NCBI RefSeq assembly: GCF_004762045.1
Contig: NZ_SJOM01000007.1
Location: 6,382,583-6,446,582, forward strand
Length of the DNA: 64,000 nucleotides
Source: Mycobacterium sp. DL99
Lineage (GTDB): Bacteria > Actinomycetota > Actinomycetes > Mycobacteriales > Mycobacteriaceae
Direction: 5' to 3'
Below are positions 25,401-32,829 of the stretch, piece after piece (positions within the stretch are counted from its first letter, which is position 1; each line of letters starts with the position of its first letter). The notes below the pieces were generated by a model. That model made no database searches, was not told the DNA's origin, and worked only from the letters and a program-made list of their open reading frames with translations. The translations under genes and the position numbers were made by a program.

Positions 25401-26303
25401 ATGACAACGCCTCATCGAGAATATGGCCACCACGCCGCGTCCCGCATACCGCCGTCCGGGGACGAATCCTCTCACCGGCCCCGCTCCTCCAGCGGGCCGC
25501 GTCGCGACCGGACATCACAGATGTGGGTTGTCGCCGCATTCGCCTCGGACCCGGTGATCGAACACCCCGAGTGGCACGTTCACACGCCGCAGCGGATCAT
25601 CATGTGCCCCAGCCCCCAATGCCTCCGACCGAGCCGGGTCGTATCTACCGAGTTACATCTCAGGCGCGCTGACCTGTGGGTGTTACCGGCAGACTGGCGC
25701 ACCGGGGCGGTGACGCTGGGACCCGTGGCGGAAGTCTGTGAAATCCTGCTCCCACTCCAGCCTTTCGATGTCAATGCCACCACGTCGGTGATCCAGCGAC
25801 GCCACCCATTCACGCTCCACCTCGTCGAACACATGCGACAGCTCGCCGAACGCAACGACTCGACCGCGCGTCTGCTGACCGCATCCCTCACCGAAGCCCT
25901 TCGCCTGCACCTGATCGATCGGTTTACGCCCGCAGCCACGCCGCACCCGCACGCAACCCGTCACCTCACCCACGAACAACAGATCCAGCTGCTCAACCAC
26001 ATCGACACACCTGGCGGTGAGACCGACACCAGCGTGGCAACACTGGCTGACCTGGTGGGTATGACGGTCGGCGGGTTCACCAGAGCGTTTGCCGCGGCGT
26101 TTCCCACCACGCCGCATCAGTTCATCCTCGACCGGCGTATCAGGCACGCCAAGACCCTGCTCAACAGCACCGATCGGTCGATCACTGAAATAAGTGCCGC
26201 ACTGGGATTCACAACTCACAGCCACTTCAGCACTACATTCAAGAAGCGCACGGGCCTCACCCCAGCGCAATACCGCACCACCACCACCAAAAGCCACGAC
26301 TAA
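25401..26303 (+). CDS. AraC family transcriptional regulator
   Basis: A 300-aa protein with an AraC DNA-binding domain at the C terminus: VATLADLVGMTVGGFTRAFAA and RSITEISAALGFTTHSHFST, then FKKRTGLTPAQYR. The N-terminal domain (about 45-190) is a cupin-like sensor of unclear ligand (LWVLPADWRTGAVTLGP). ATG 25401 is preferred to the longer frame from 25320 because AGAAG precedes it and the extension looks non-coding. It follows the adh gene on the same strand, so it may be a second regulator of that locus. Confidence 0.8.
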   Translation: MTTPHREYGHHAASRIPPSGDESSHRPRSSSGPRRDRTSQMWVVAAFASDPVIEHPEWHVHTPQRIIMCPSPQCLRPSRVVSTELHLRRADLWVLPADWRTGAVTLGPVAEVCEILLPLQPFDVNATTSVIQRRHPFTLHLVEHMRQLAERNDSTARLLTASLTEALRLHLIDRFTPAATPHPHATRHLTHEQQIQLLNHIDTPGGETDTSVATLADLVGMTVGGFTRAFAAAFPTTPHQFILDRRIRHAKTLLNSTDRSITEISAALGFTTHSHFSTTFKKRTGLTPAQYRTTTTKSHD

Positions 26304-26377
26304 GCATGCGCCGCAAGAGTTGGGCGCCGCTTGCGCCGTTCGGTCATCGGGCTACCCGAAGAAGAACGCGATCCTGA

Positions 26378-26689
26378 TCAGTCGCGCACGAGGGCGTCGC
26401 GTCCGGCCTGGATCATGTCCTCGCGCGCGACCACCTTCACGCCTTCACGGCCCTGCACCTCGCCCCGTGACACCTCGTGGGCGTCGAGGCGTTCCCATTC
26501 GGCCCAGGTGGTGTAGTCGACACCGCCGGCCGCCAGATGCGCGAGTATCGCGTCAGGGTCGGCGGTTTCGGGGGCCCGCAGGCCCGGCAGGTCGTTGAGC
26601 AGACTCGTGACGGTTTCGGCCGCATCGGACTTGGTGTGCCCGATCAGGCCGATCGGTCCGCGTTTGATCCATCCCGTCCGTAGGCGGCA
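26378..26689 (-). pseudogene. C-terminal remnant of a ferredoxin-NADP reductase (FprA-like)
   Basis: A minus-strand frame that is open for 103 codons but has no start. It reads TGWIKRGPIGLIGHTKSD, then AETVTSLLNDL, and ends GREGVKVVAREDMIQAGRD before TGA at 26378. This is the C-terminal fifth of adrenodoxin-reductase-like ferredoxin-NADP reductases, where the GWIKRGP motif binds flavin and NADP. Upstream, a stop codon at 26690-26692 ends the similarity, and the FAD and most NADP-binding parts are missing. The fragment is free of internal stops, so the truncation may be recent. Confidence 0.8.
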
Positions 26690-26751
26690 TCAGGTAAGTG
26701 AAGCCTAAATACAGGTGACCATCCCGCAAGACCTTCCCAACGAGATCCGCG

Positions 26752-27657
26752 TCACGGTGCGGTGGCGCGGCGGACGTGCGCGGCGATCCGCTCGTAGACC
26801 TTGCGGGTGACCTCGGTTGCGTTGCTCATGATGTTGTAGCCGTGGTCGACGTCGGGCACTTCGTGATACTCGGCCAGGGCGCCCACCGCCTCGAGCTTCT
26901 GCGCGTACTGCCACGCCTCGTCGCGCAGCCGGTCGTATTCGGCGGTGACGATCAGCGCCGGGGCGATCCCCTCGAGTCCGTCGGCGTTGGCTCCCCACAC
27001 CGGGGACACCAGACGGTCAGTGCGCTGCGCGCGATCGGGGACGTACGCGGTGTCGAACACGTCGCCCATCCACGGCTTCAACACCGCCTTGGCATCCCGC
27101 GGGGAGTGCTTGTCCCTTGTGGCGGTGACGAGATCCAGCGGCGGGTAGTGCAGAAACTGGAGTGCGATCTGCGGCCCGCCCTTCTCGAAGGCCAGCCGGG
27201 CGGCCCCCGCAGACAGGCTGCCACCCGCGCTCTGGCCTCCGACGCACAGCCGAGTGCCGTCCCAGTCCCGCTCGGGCGCCGCTGCCCAGCTGAGCACGTC
27301 ATAGATCTGTTCGACCGGTGTGGGGAAACGGTGCCCCGGAGCCAACAGGTAATCGACATTGACCACAACGACATCCGCGTGGGCGGCGAGAAAACGGCAC
27401 CACGGGTCGTCCTGTTCGCGGTGCCCGACGACGAAGCCCCCGCCGTGCACGTTCACGTACACCGCGGGCTTCGCGTCGCCCGACGGCGGGTGGTACACCG
27501 TCGCGGCCACCTCACCGTGACGGGTCGGGATTTCGATCAGCGTTGTGCTGCCGGTGATTTCGGGGAACCGGACGCCGCGCATGGGCGTCGGACGCGCCGT
27601 CGCGGAGAACAACCTGGCCAAGGAATCGGCCACCAGGGGCGTGGACAGTATCGACAC
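26752..27657 (-). CDS. Hormone-sensitive-lipase family alpha/beta hydrolase
   Basis: A serine hydrolase of the HSL/LipN type, about 301 aa. The oxyanion motif is YVNVHGGGFVVGHR, the nucleophile LCVGGQSAGGSLSAG, the acid in TAEYDRLRDEAW and the histidine in VPDVDHGYN. Such enzymes hydrolyse short-chain esters. GTG 27657 is chosen because TACCGT, a -10 box, lies 8 nt before it and the true family similarity starts near STPLVADSLARLF. The frame stays open to 27795, but that extra part is Cys-rich and would leave only 25 bp before the divergent tetR gene. Confidence 0.8.
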   Translation of the reverse strand: MSILSTPLVADSLARLFSATARPTPMRGVRFPEITGSTTLIEIPTRHGEVAATVYHPPSGDAKPAVYVNVHGGGFVVGHREQDDPWCRFLAAHADVVVVNVDYLLAPGHRFPTPVEQIYDVLSWAAAPERDWDGTRLCVGGQSAGGSLSAGAARLAFEKGGPQIALQFLHYPPLDLVTATRDKHSPRDAKAVLKPWMGDVFDTAYVPDRAQRTDRLVSPVWGANADGLEGIAPALIVTAEYDRLRDEAWQYAQKLEAVGALAEYHEVPDVDHGYNIMSNATEVTRKVYERIAAHVRRATAP

Positions 27658-27820
27658 GATTGCCCACGGTACCGGCGCACTGTCCCAACCCTGTGAGTTC
27701 AACCACGCGAGGTCGCAACCGTGCGCTGCGGCATAGCACTCAGCCCTTGGCCCCTTGAAACGCCCGGGACAATAGTTAACATGAATCGGGTTCACATTTT
27801 TCGTGTGCGACGATTTCTAG

Positions 27821-28441
27821 GTGGTCACCCACAAGCCGTTACGGCGACGACAACCTGTGCAGGAGCGCAGCCGACGACGCGTCGAACGAATCCGGACCGC
27901 AGCACTGGAACTACTCGAAACGCAGGGCGTCGACGCCGTCACGACCCGGGCAATCGCTCACCGGGCCGAGGTCCCGGTCGCGACGGTCTATCAGTTCTTC
28001 CCCAACCGCGACGCGATCCTTCAGGAGATCGTCTCCGACCACCTCGACCGGCGTGACGCCGAAGGCGCGGCGATACTCGCCGCGCTCGCCCCGACCAGCC
28101 TGGCCGAGGTCGCCCACGGCATCTTCGAATTCCACTACGAGCACCTTCGTAACCACCCGCACCTGGTCAACCTGCACTACACCAGCCTGGCCAGCGGCCT
28201 GCTCGCCGACCCGCGGGCGCGCCGGGCCGAGTTCGCCTACGCCCTGCACGCCGGGCTGCTGCGTTGGGGTCTACTCCGCGTAGGCACCGATCCCCTGGTG
28301 ACGATGGTGGCGGTGGAGATGGGTGATCGTCTGCTGGAGATGGCCTTCCACGCCGGCCCGGAAACAGACCGCGCGATCCTCACCGAGGGCGAACGGGCTT
28401 TGACCCGGTACCTGCAGAGCTACGCCGCACCTACTGCCTGA
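27821..28441 (+). CDS. TetR family transcriptional regulator
   Basis: A 206-aa regulator. The N-terminal helix-turn-helix is at about 25-65 (AALELLETQGVDAVTTRAIA, then VPVATVYQFFPNRDAIL). The C-terminal ligand domain is helical and has the TetR_C type FEFHYEHLRNHPHLVNLHY. GTG 27821 is the start. It is divergent from the lipase gene, its probable target. The 3' end overlaps the unknown gene at 28420 by 22 nt. Confidence 0.88.
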   Translation: MVTHKPLRRRQPVQERSRRRVERIRTAALELLETQGVDAVTTRAIAHRAEVPVATVYQFFPNRDAILQEIVSDHLDRRDAEGAAILAALAPTSLAEVAHGIFEFHYEHLRNHPHLVNLHYTSLASGLLADPRARRAEFAYALHAGLLRWGLLRVGTDPLVTMVAVEMGDRLLEMAFHAGPETDRAILTEGERALTRYLQSYAAPTA

Positions 28442-28842
28442 TCGGCGGTACGTGCCTGCTTGGCCAGGGCGAATCGTGCGAGCGTGCCGACAAACGGATC
28501 GAGGTGGACGATCCGACGGCACAGACCCGGGCCCGGAACCCAGCGCCCGCCGCGGCGTTCGAGCACCAAAGCCTCGACCGGCTCGCCGAATACCGGAGTC
28601 GCCACGCCGGGCTCGGTTGCACCCTGCCAGCCCTCGACGATGTGCGCCTGGAGCCGCCGGCCGTCGAGCCGGCGCACCCGCACGGATGACGCCGTCACCG
28701 AGACCGCGACGACGGTGGTCGAAAACTCGCCGCCGATACCCACCTGGACGACCTCGTCGACGAGCGGAACCGTCAGACAGATCGTTCCCGGTCTCAGGCG
28801 GTCCAGATCAGATGCCGGCAGGGGCGACGAGCACTCACGCAT
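28420..28842 (-). CDS. Unknown protein under a Fur/Zur-type box
   Basis: A 140-aa protein that I do not recognise. It has a compact beta-rich look (RPGTICLTVPLVDEVVQVGI, then VRVRRLDGRRLQAHIVEGW, then EALVLERRGGRWVPGPG) and a short C-terminal helix. It has no signal peptide and no membrane segment, and only two Cys. ATG 28842 is chosen because an AT-rich Fur-family box sits 6-24 nt upstream, overlapping the probable -10; the frame is open to 28866 through the box itself. The operator placement suggests repression by a metal-sensing regulator. The 3' end overlaps tetR. Confidence 0.65.
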   Translation of the reverse strand: MRECSSPLPASDLDRLRPGTICLTVPLVDEVVQVGIGGEFSTTVVAVSVTASSVRVRRLDGRRLQAHIVEGWQGATEPGVATPVFGEPVEALVLERRGGRWVPGPGLCRRIVHLDPFVGTLARFALAKQARTADQAVGAA

Positions 28843-28848
28843 ACCGTT

Positions 28849-28867
28849 AATGATTATCATTTTCATT
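28849..28867. promoter_or_regulatory. Fur/Zur-family operator
   Basis: AATGATTATCATT (28849-28861) is a perfect palindrome and continues as ATCATTTTCATT to 28867, giving two overlapping Fur-type dyads in otherwise very GC-rich DNA. On the minus strand it contains GATAAT, a likely -10 for the gene starting at 28842. Confidence 0.7.
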
Positions 28868-28916
28868 GCCTGCGTTCAACGGCACCGACGATGGCGCAGG
28901 TCAGCGGGTTAGCGGC

Positions 28917-29456
28917 TCAACGACGGGCGCCGCTTCCACCGACTTCGGCGGCAAGCGGCGGCGGTAGCGGAGTTGTCGGCGTGGGCGCCGCTGTCGCGGG
29001 AGCCGGGGCCGTACCCGGGGACTTCGGTACGTCCTGAGCCGCGGGCGCTCCCGGGCGATGGAAGTCGATCATCGACTCCTCGCGGATCACCTTCTCCCCC
29101 ACGCTGAGCACCAGCGACTTCGAGGTCACCAGGTATTCGATCCCGGCATTCTCCACGCGGAACGCACCGTCGTCGTTGCGTGTGGCCGGCATGATCAACT
29201 TGGCGCCGTCGCGCAACCGCACACCGCGATACTCGTACTTGCCGCCCGACACCGAACAGATCGCCACCCGCGAGGCGTCGGTGCTGCCGAACAGCACGGT
29301 CGCGTCCGCACTGTCGCACCGCGCCGTGGAATCGACATAGCCGCGGGCATCACTGGCCGGGGCGGCCGTGGCCGAAGGAATCCCCACCGCGAGCAACGCA
29401 ATACCCGCCGTCACCGCAGCGGTGATACAGCGACGCGGGGACCAGGTACCAGACAT
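28917..29456 (-). CDS. Secreted hypothetical protein with Pro-rich C terminus
   Basis: A 179-aa protein with a signal peptide (about 1-31, ending ATAAPASD). The mature domain spans about 35-135 with two conserved Cys (TARCDSADATVLFGSTDASR and VAICSVSGGKYEYRG), probably a disulphide, followed by strands such as AFRVENAGIEYLVTSKSL. The tail (about 140-179) is Ala/Pro/Thr-rich, as in many mycobacterial exported proteins. It resembles conserved mycobacterial secreted proteins of unknown function. It is not linked to an operon. Confidence 0.75.
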   Translation of the reverse strand: MSGTWSPRRCITAAVTAGIALLAVGIPSATAAPASDARGYVDSTARCDSADATVLFGSTDASRVAICSVSGGKYEYRGVRLRDGAKLIMPATRNDDGAFRVENAGIEYLVTSKSLVLSVGEKVIREESMIDFHRPGAPAAQDVPKSPGTAPAPATAAPTPTTPLPPPLAAEVGGSGARR

Positions 29457-29496
29457 CGACTACCACTGAACCACGGCTTTGCTACTTGCACGAGCG

Positions 29497-30747
29497 TCAA
29501 CCCCGAGAGACCACCGAATCGTTAGGTCCCCGCAATACAGTCGACCGCTCGCCCGTGGTGAACACGACCGGGATCCGTCGGTAGCCACGCGTCACGGAGT
29601 TGCCGTGGAACACCGCGGCGCCTTCGGGATCCGAGGCGAGATCGGGCATCCGGGCGAGCACCTGCTCGAGTCCGATGGCGAACTCCAGGCGGGCCAGGTT
29701 GGAGCCGAGGCACCGGTGCACACCGGCCCCGAAGCCCAGGTGCCGGTTGGCGGAACGGTCCAGCACGCAGCGATCTGGATCCGGGAACTGGGTGGCATCC
29801 CGGTTGGCCGCGGCGTAATTGACCAGAACCGAGTCGCCAGGGCAGAACCGGCGCCCGCTCAGCTCGACGTCCTCGGCCACGGTGCGCGGCAGGCTGTGGA
29901 TCGAGCCGGCGAACCGGATGAACTCCTCGACCGCCCTGGGCAGGATCTCGGGCTCGGCGATCAGCCGGTCACGCTCGCCGGGGTGCGTCGACAGATAGTG
30001 GAATGCGAAAGACATTGCACTGGCTGTCGTTTCAAGGCCGGCCTGAACGAGCAGAATGGCATTGGCCACGATGTCGTTGAACGGCAGAGGTTCACCGTCG
30101 ATCTCGGCGTGCAGTAGCACGTCGATCATGTCATCACACGCAGGTGCGTTGGTCCGGGCTGACACCGCATCGTGCAGATGCTGATACAACCCGCCCCAGG
30201 CCAGCATCCGGTCCTGCTCGGTGCCACCGTTGAGAGCGGTGTCGACCAGCTCGATGCACAACGGGACATCGCCGACGGGCATGCCGAGCAGGTACTTGAA
30301 GAACACGATGCCGGGCTGTTGCCAGGCGACCTGGGCCAGATCCCCTGCCCCGTCTTCGATGAACTCATCTATCAACAGGTCGGTTTCGGCCCGGATCTGC
30401 GGCGCCAGCGCCTTCATCCGTGCCGGGGAGAAGTAGGGGTTGAGCACTTTGCGGAACTTCTGCTGCCGCGGTGGATCGAGGGTGATCACCAGATCACCGC
30501 CGGCCTGCTGAGCACCCTCCGGCGTCGGATTGCTGGAGAATTGTTGCCAGTCCTGGGCGATCTGGTAGCACTCGTCGTATCCCAGCGCGACCCAGGCACC
30601 GTCGGTCGGGAAGAACGGTGACTCGGTGTGCGCGATCGGTGCGCGCCGGCGCATCACCGAATACACCTCGTACAGCAGGTCGTGATCGTTGAAGTCCTCG
30701 TGGCGCAGATCCCAGTTGCGCGCGTGCTCTTCAGCCGACTTGGGCAT
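29497..30747 (-). CDS. Cytochrome P450, last gene of the NorQ/NorD membrane-protein operon
   Basis: A 416-aa soluble bacterial P450. The heme-ligand loop is FGAGVHRCLGSNLARLE (Cys about 357), the I-helix oxygen-activation motif is QAGLETTASAM, and the ExxR pair is in VEEFIRFAG with Arg in the following RTVAEDV region. It hydroxylates a lipid or other hydrophobic substrate using ferredoxin electrons; no ferredoxin gene is adjacent. ATG 30747 follows the TAG stop of the 139-aa membrane protein with zero spacing, so it is part of that operon. Combination with membrane proteins and a NorQ/NorD pair is unusual for a P450. Confidence 0.93.
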   Translation of the reverse strand: MPKSAEEHARNWDLRHEDFNDHDLLYEVYSVMRRRAPIAHTESPFFPTDGAWVALGYDECYQIAQDWQQFSSNPTPEGAQQAGGDLVITLDPPRQQKFRKVLNPYFSPARMKALAPQIRAETDLLIDEFIEDGAGDLAQVAWQQPGIVFFKYLLGMPVGDVPLCIELVDTALNGGTEQDRMLAWGGLYQHLHDAVSARTNAPACDDMIDVLLHAEIDGEPLPFNDIVANAILLVQAGLETTASAMSFAFHYLSTHPGERDRLIAEPEILPRAVEEFIRFAGSIHSLPRTVAEDVELSGRRFCPGDSVLVNYAAANRDATQFPDPDRCVLDRSANRHLGFGAGVHRCLGSNLARLEFAIGLEQVLARMPDLASDPEGAAVFHGNSVTRGYRRIPVVFTTGERSTVLRGPNDSVVSRG

Positions 30748-31167
30748 CTACTTGCCCTGTTCCGCGACCTGGCGGGCCTGACGTTCCTCGTACCGGCGCA
30801 CCAACTCGCGGAAGCCCAGCCGGTCGTACTTCGGGGTCGGCTGGATCCCCCACTCGTCGCGGGCGGTGTCCTTGCCTTCGGCGCCCTCCGGCGGGCCGAA
30901 CATCGGGTAGGGATGCTTGCACTCCAACGTGTCATCGGAGTAGCGGACCTTGAGCAGCTCACTGCAGATCTGCGTCAGGCTGAGCGTCGGATACCCGTAG
31001 TAGACGGCCATGAACGGCAACGTGAACGCGCCCTCCACCACCAGCGCGACCAGGCACACCATCACGGCCCGTTTGATCCATTTGTGCATGTTCGCGTAGT
31101 ACGGCGTGGTACCCGGCGGCAGATCCTGTGCCGGGTCTGTTTCGGTTTCGTCAGTCATCGACACCAT
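30748..31167 (-). CDS. 139-aa single-TM protein of the NorQ/NorD operon
   Basis: A small protein with one clear membrane helix at about 34-55 (AVMVCLVALVVEGAFTLPF) after a short cytoplasmic N terminus. It then has a polar C-terminal domain of about 80 residues with two Cys (ICSELL and LECKHPYPMFGPPEG) and a charged last helix. I do not recognise the family. AAGGAG lies just before ATG 31167; GTG 31164 or ATG 31158 could also be used. The six-TM protein B gene ends 18 nt upstream and the P450 follows directly. It could be an accessory subunit of a membrane complex. Confidence 0.8.
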   Translation of the reverse strand: MVSMTDETETDPAQDLPPGTTPYYANMHKWIKRAVMVCLVALVVEGAFTLPFMAVYYGYPTLSLTQICSELLKVRYSDDTLECKHPYPMFGPPEGAEGKDTARDEWGIQPTPKYDRLGFRELVRRYEERQARQVAEQGK

Positions 31168-31185
31168 GCGCTCCTTGAAAGATGT

Positions 31186-31881
31186 TCAGTCGGTGAAGAT
31201 TTCGCGGTTGACCGTGTGCAGGTACGGGATCGCCAGGAACGGGGTGATGTAGAAGATGTCGTAGAGCCACCAGCCGATCACCGGGAAGATCACCCCGGCG
31301 TAGCGGACGTCGGCGAACATCGTCATGTTGAAGACGTAGACGCACCAGATCAGCACGCCCATCCAGCAGGTGACGATCATCCACTGTTGTCCCCAGCGTT
31401 TCATCTGCAGGAACCCGATGGCCGCGGCGCAACGCATCGCGAAAACCGTGACGATCATGCCGAAGACCATCGACTTCTCACCCGGCCCGGCCGAACCGCC
31501 GATCCAGAGTTCGTTGTAGTGCCAGAAGTAGCCGGCGTCGAACATGTAGCCCCAGCCGACCATCAGCACGCGGTTGATCAGGGTGTGGTTGGCCACCAGA
31601 TCCAGCGCCCATCCCAGGCTGTTGAGCGCACCGTCGATCAGCACGAGGTAGCCGATCAGCGTGACGATCATCGGCCGCACCGACAAGCCGTCGCGCTGGG
31701 CCTGGCGCTGTAACCACACCCCACGCATGAAGATCGGGAACCCGATCAGACCCGGAATCCACATGCCCATCAGCAGGGCGCCGGCGATCATCCACTTGTC
31801 GGCCCGGCGTTGAGCCAGCCGGGACTGCTCGTGGTGATCCTCGAGTGTCACCGAATCAGACCGGGCCAGCGGCAGGTTCAC
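31186..31881 (-). CDS. Six-TM membrane protein B (paralogue of protein A)
   Basis: A 231-aa integral membrane protein with about six helices (near 27-50, 63-85, 95-115, 128-150, 157-180 and 190-215). It carries polar residues in membrane context, as in YMFDAGYFWHYNELWIGG and IGWWLYDIFYITPF, possible ligands for a metal or heme. The C terminus LHTVNREIFTD and the last 60 residues are identical to protein A (34508-35227). GTG 31881 overlaps the stop of the 42-aa gene (GTGA) and gives the same NLP start as protein A; the longer open frame to 32037 is an overlap artefact. I do not recognise the family. Confidence 0.85.
   Translation of the reverse strand: MNLPLARSDSVTLEDHHEQSRLAQRRADKWMIAGALLMGMWIPGLIGFPIFMRGVWLQRQAQRDGLSVRPMIVTLIGYLVLIDGALNSLGWALDLVANHTLINRVLMVGWGYMFDAGYFWHYNELWIGGSAGPGEKSMVFGMIVTVFAMRCAAAIGFLQMKRWGQQWMIVTCWMGVLIWCVYVFNMTMFADVRYAGVIFPVIGWWLYDIFYITPFLAIPYLHTVNREIFTD
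31205..31386. repeat. 182-bp repeat, copy in gene B
   Basis: This segment is identical base for base to 34527-34708. It codes for the C-terminal 60 residues of six-TM protein B. The rest of the two genes differs at many sites, so gene conversion is likely. Confidence 0.9.
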
Positions 31882-32006
31882 AGGTCCCACCAGCCCCTGG
31901 CGAAGGACATGTACAGCTGGATGCAGAACATCGTGAACAGGTAGCCGTAGACGACAACCTGTAGAACAATCAACGCGCGCTTGCGCTTTCGCTCCTGTTC
32001 GTTCAT
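31878..32006 (-). CDS. 42-aa single-TM protein
   Basis: A 42-codon gene with a charged N terminus (MNEQERKRKRALIV) and one membrane helix (VLQVVVYGYLFTMFCIQLYM) ending ARGWWDL. ATG 32006 overlaps the norQ-like stop (ATGA), and its TGA overlaps the GTG of gene B. Double coupling on both sides is strong evidence that it is translated. It could be a small subunit or assembly factor of the membrane complex. No family is recognised. Confidence 0.8.
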   Translation of the reverse strand: MNEQERKRKRALIVLQVVVYGYLFTMFCIQLYMSFARGWWDL

Positions 32007-32815
32007 CGGGCGTCCTTTCCTCGGTTTCGGGCCGCACCGTGGAGCAGGCCGGCTGCCGCGACCTCGCGGAGCCCGTCGTTGATCGCCCCGTCGGTGCTCA
32101 GCGGCGCGAGCACGCAGGCCTCGGCGGCGTCGAATTCGGTGGCGCCCTCCGCGACGAGCTGTGCCGCGGTGACCAGCACGCGGGTCGAGGGCGGCTCGAA
32201 ATGGAACGCGGCGTCTGCGCTGCGGATCGCCACGGCACAGGCCACCAGACGCGCTGCGGTGTCGTGACCGACTCCGGTCTCCGCGACGATCACCCCGGCC
32301 TCGCGCTCGGGCGGTAGGTACGTCATCGGCAGCGTCGCAAACCGTTGCCGGAAGGACGGTTTGAGCTCCTTGAGCGAACTGCGGTAGGCCGGGTTGTAGG
32401 AGCACACCAGCATGAAGGTGTCCGGTGCCCGCACCACCTCCCCGGCCCGGTCGAGGTACAGCGCGCGGCGATGGTCGGTGAGCGAATGCAGGATGGCCAG
32501 CGAGTCGTGCCGGGCCTCGACCACCTCGTCGAGGTAACAGATGGCCCCGGCCTTGACCGCGCGGGTCAGTGGCCCGTCGGTCCACACCACGTCGCCGCCG
32601 GTGACCATGAACCGGCCCACCAGATCGGAGCTGGTCAGGTCGTCGTGGCAGCTGATCGTCACCACCGGGCGCTTCAACAACGAACCCATGTGCTCGACCA
32701 GGCGGGTCTTGCCGCAGCCGGTCGGACCGGTCAGCATCACCGGTATCCGGCGGGCGTAGGCCTGCTCGAACAGCTGAATCTCGTTGCCGTTGGCGAAATA
32801 TACGTCAGTACTCAA
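32003..32815 (-). CDS. NorQ/CbbQ-type MoxR AAA+ ATPase
   Basis: A 270-aa MoxR-family ATPase of the CbbQ/NirQ/NorQ branch. Walker A is LTGPTGCGKTRLV (about 29-41), the pore-loop region is DDLTSSDLVGRF, Walker B is ICYLDEVVEARHDSL and sensor 1 is in LVCSYNPAYRSSL. The CbbQ_C domain begins near 200. These ATPases work with VWA partners to remodel a target enzyme: NorQ inserts non-heme iron into nitric oxide reductase and CbbQ reactivates Rubisco. TTG 32815 has GGAGGG 6 nt upstream. The VWA partner is directly upstream. No NorB/NorC or Rubisco gene is present, so the client is probably a neighbouring membrane protein. Confidence 0.9.
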   Translation of the reverse strand: MSTDVYFANGNEIQLFEQAYARRIPVMLTGPTGCGKTRLVEHMGSLLKRPVVTISCHDDLTSSDLVGRFMVTGGDVVWTDGPLTRAVKAGAICYLDEVVEARHDSLAILHSLTDHRRALYLDRAGEVVRAPDTFMLVCSYNPAYRSSLKELKPSFRQRFATLPMTYLPPEREAGVIVAETGVGHDTAARLVACAVAIRSADAAFHFEPPSTRVLVTAAQLVAEGATEFDAAEACVLAPLSTDGAINDGLREVAAAGLLHGAARNRGKDAR

Positions 32816-32829
32816 TTCCGTCCCTCCAG

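Noticed and set aside
26194..26598. A plus-strand frame of 134 codons after the AraC gene
   Set aside because: It overlaps the AraC gene and is Arg/Pro-rich. The minus strand here carries the ferredoxin-NADP reductase remnant.
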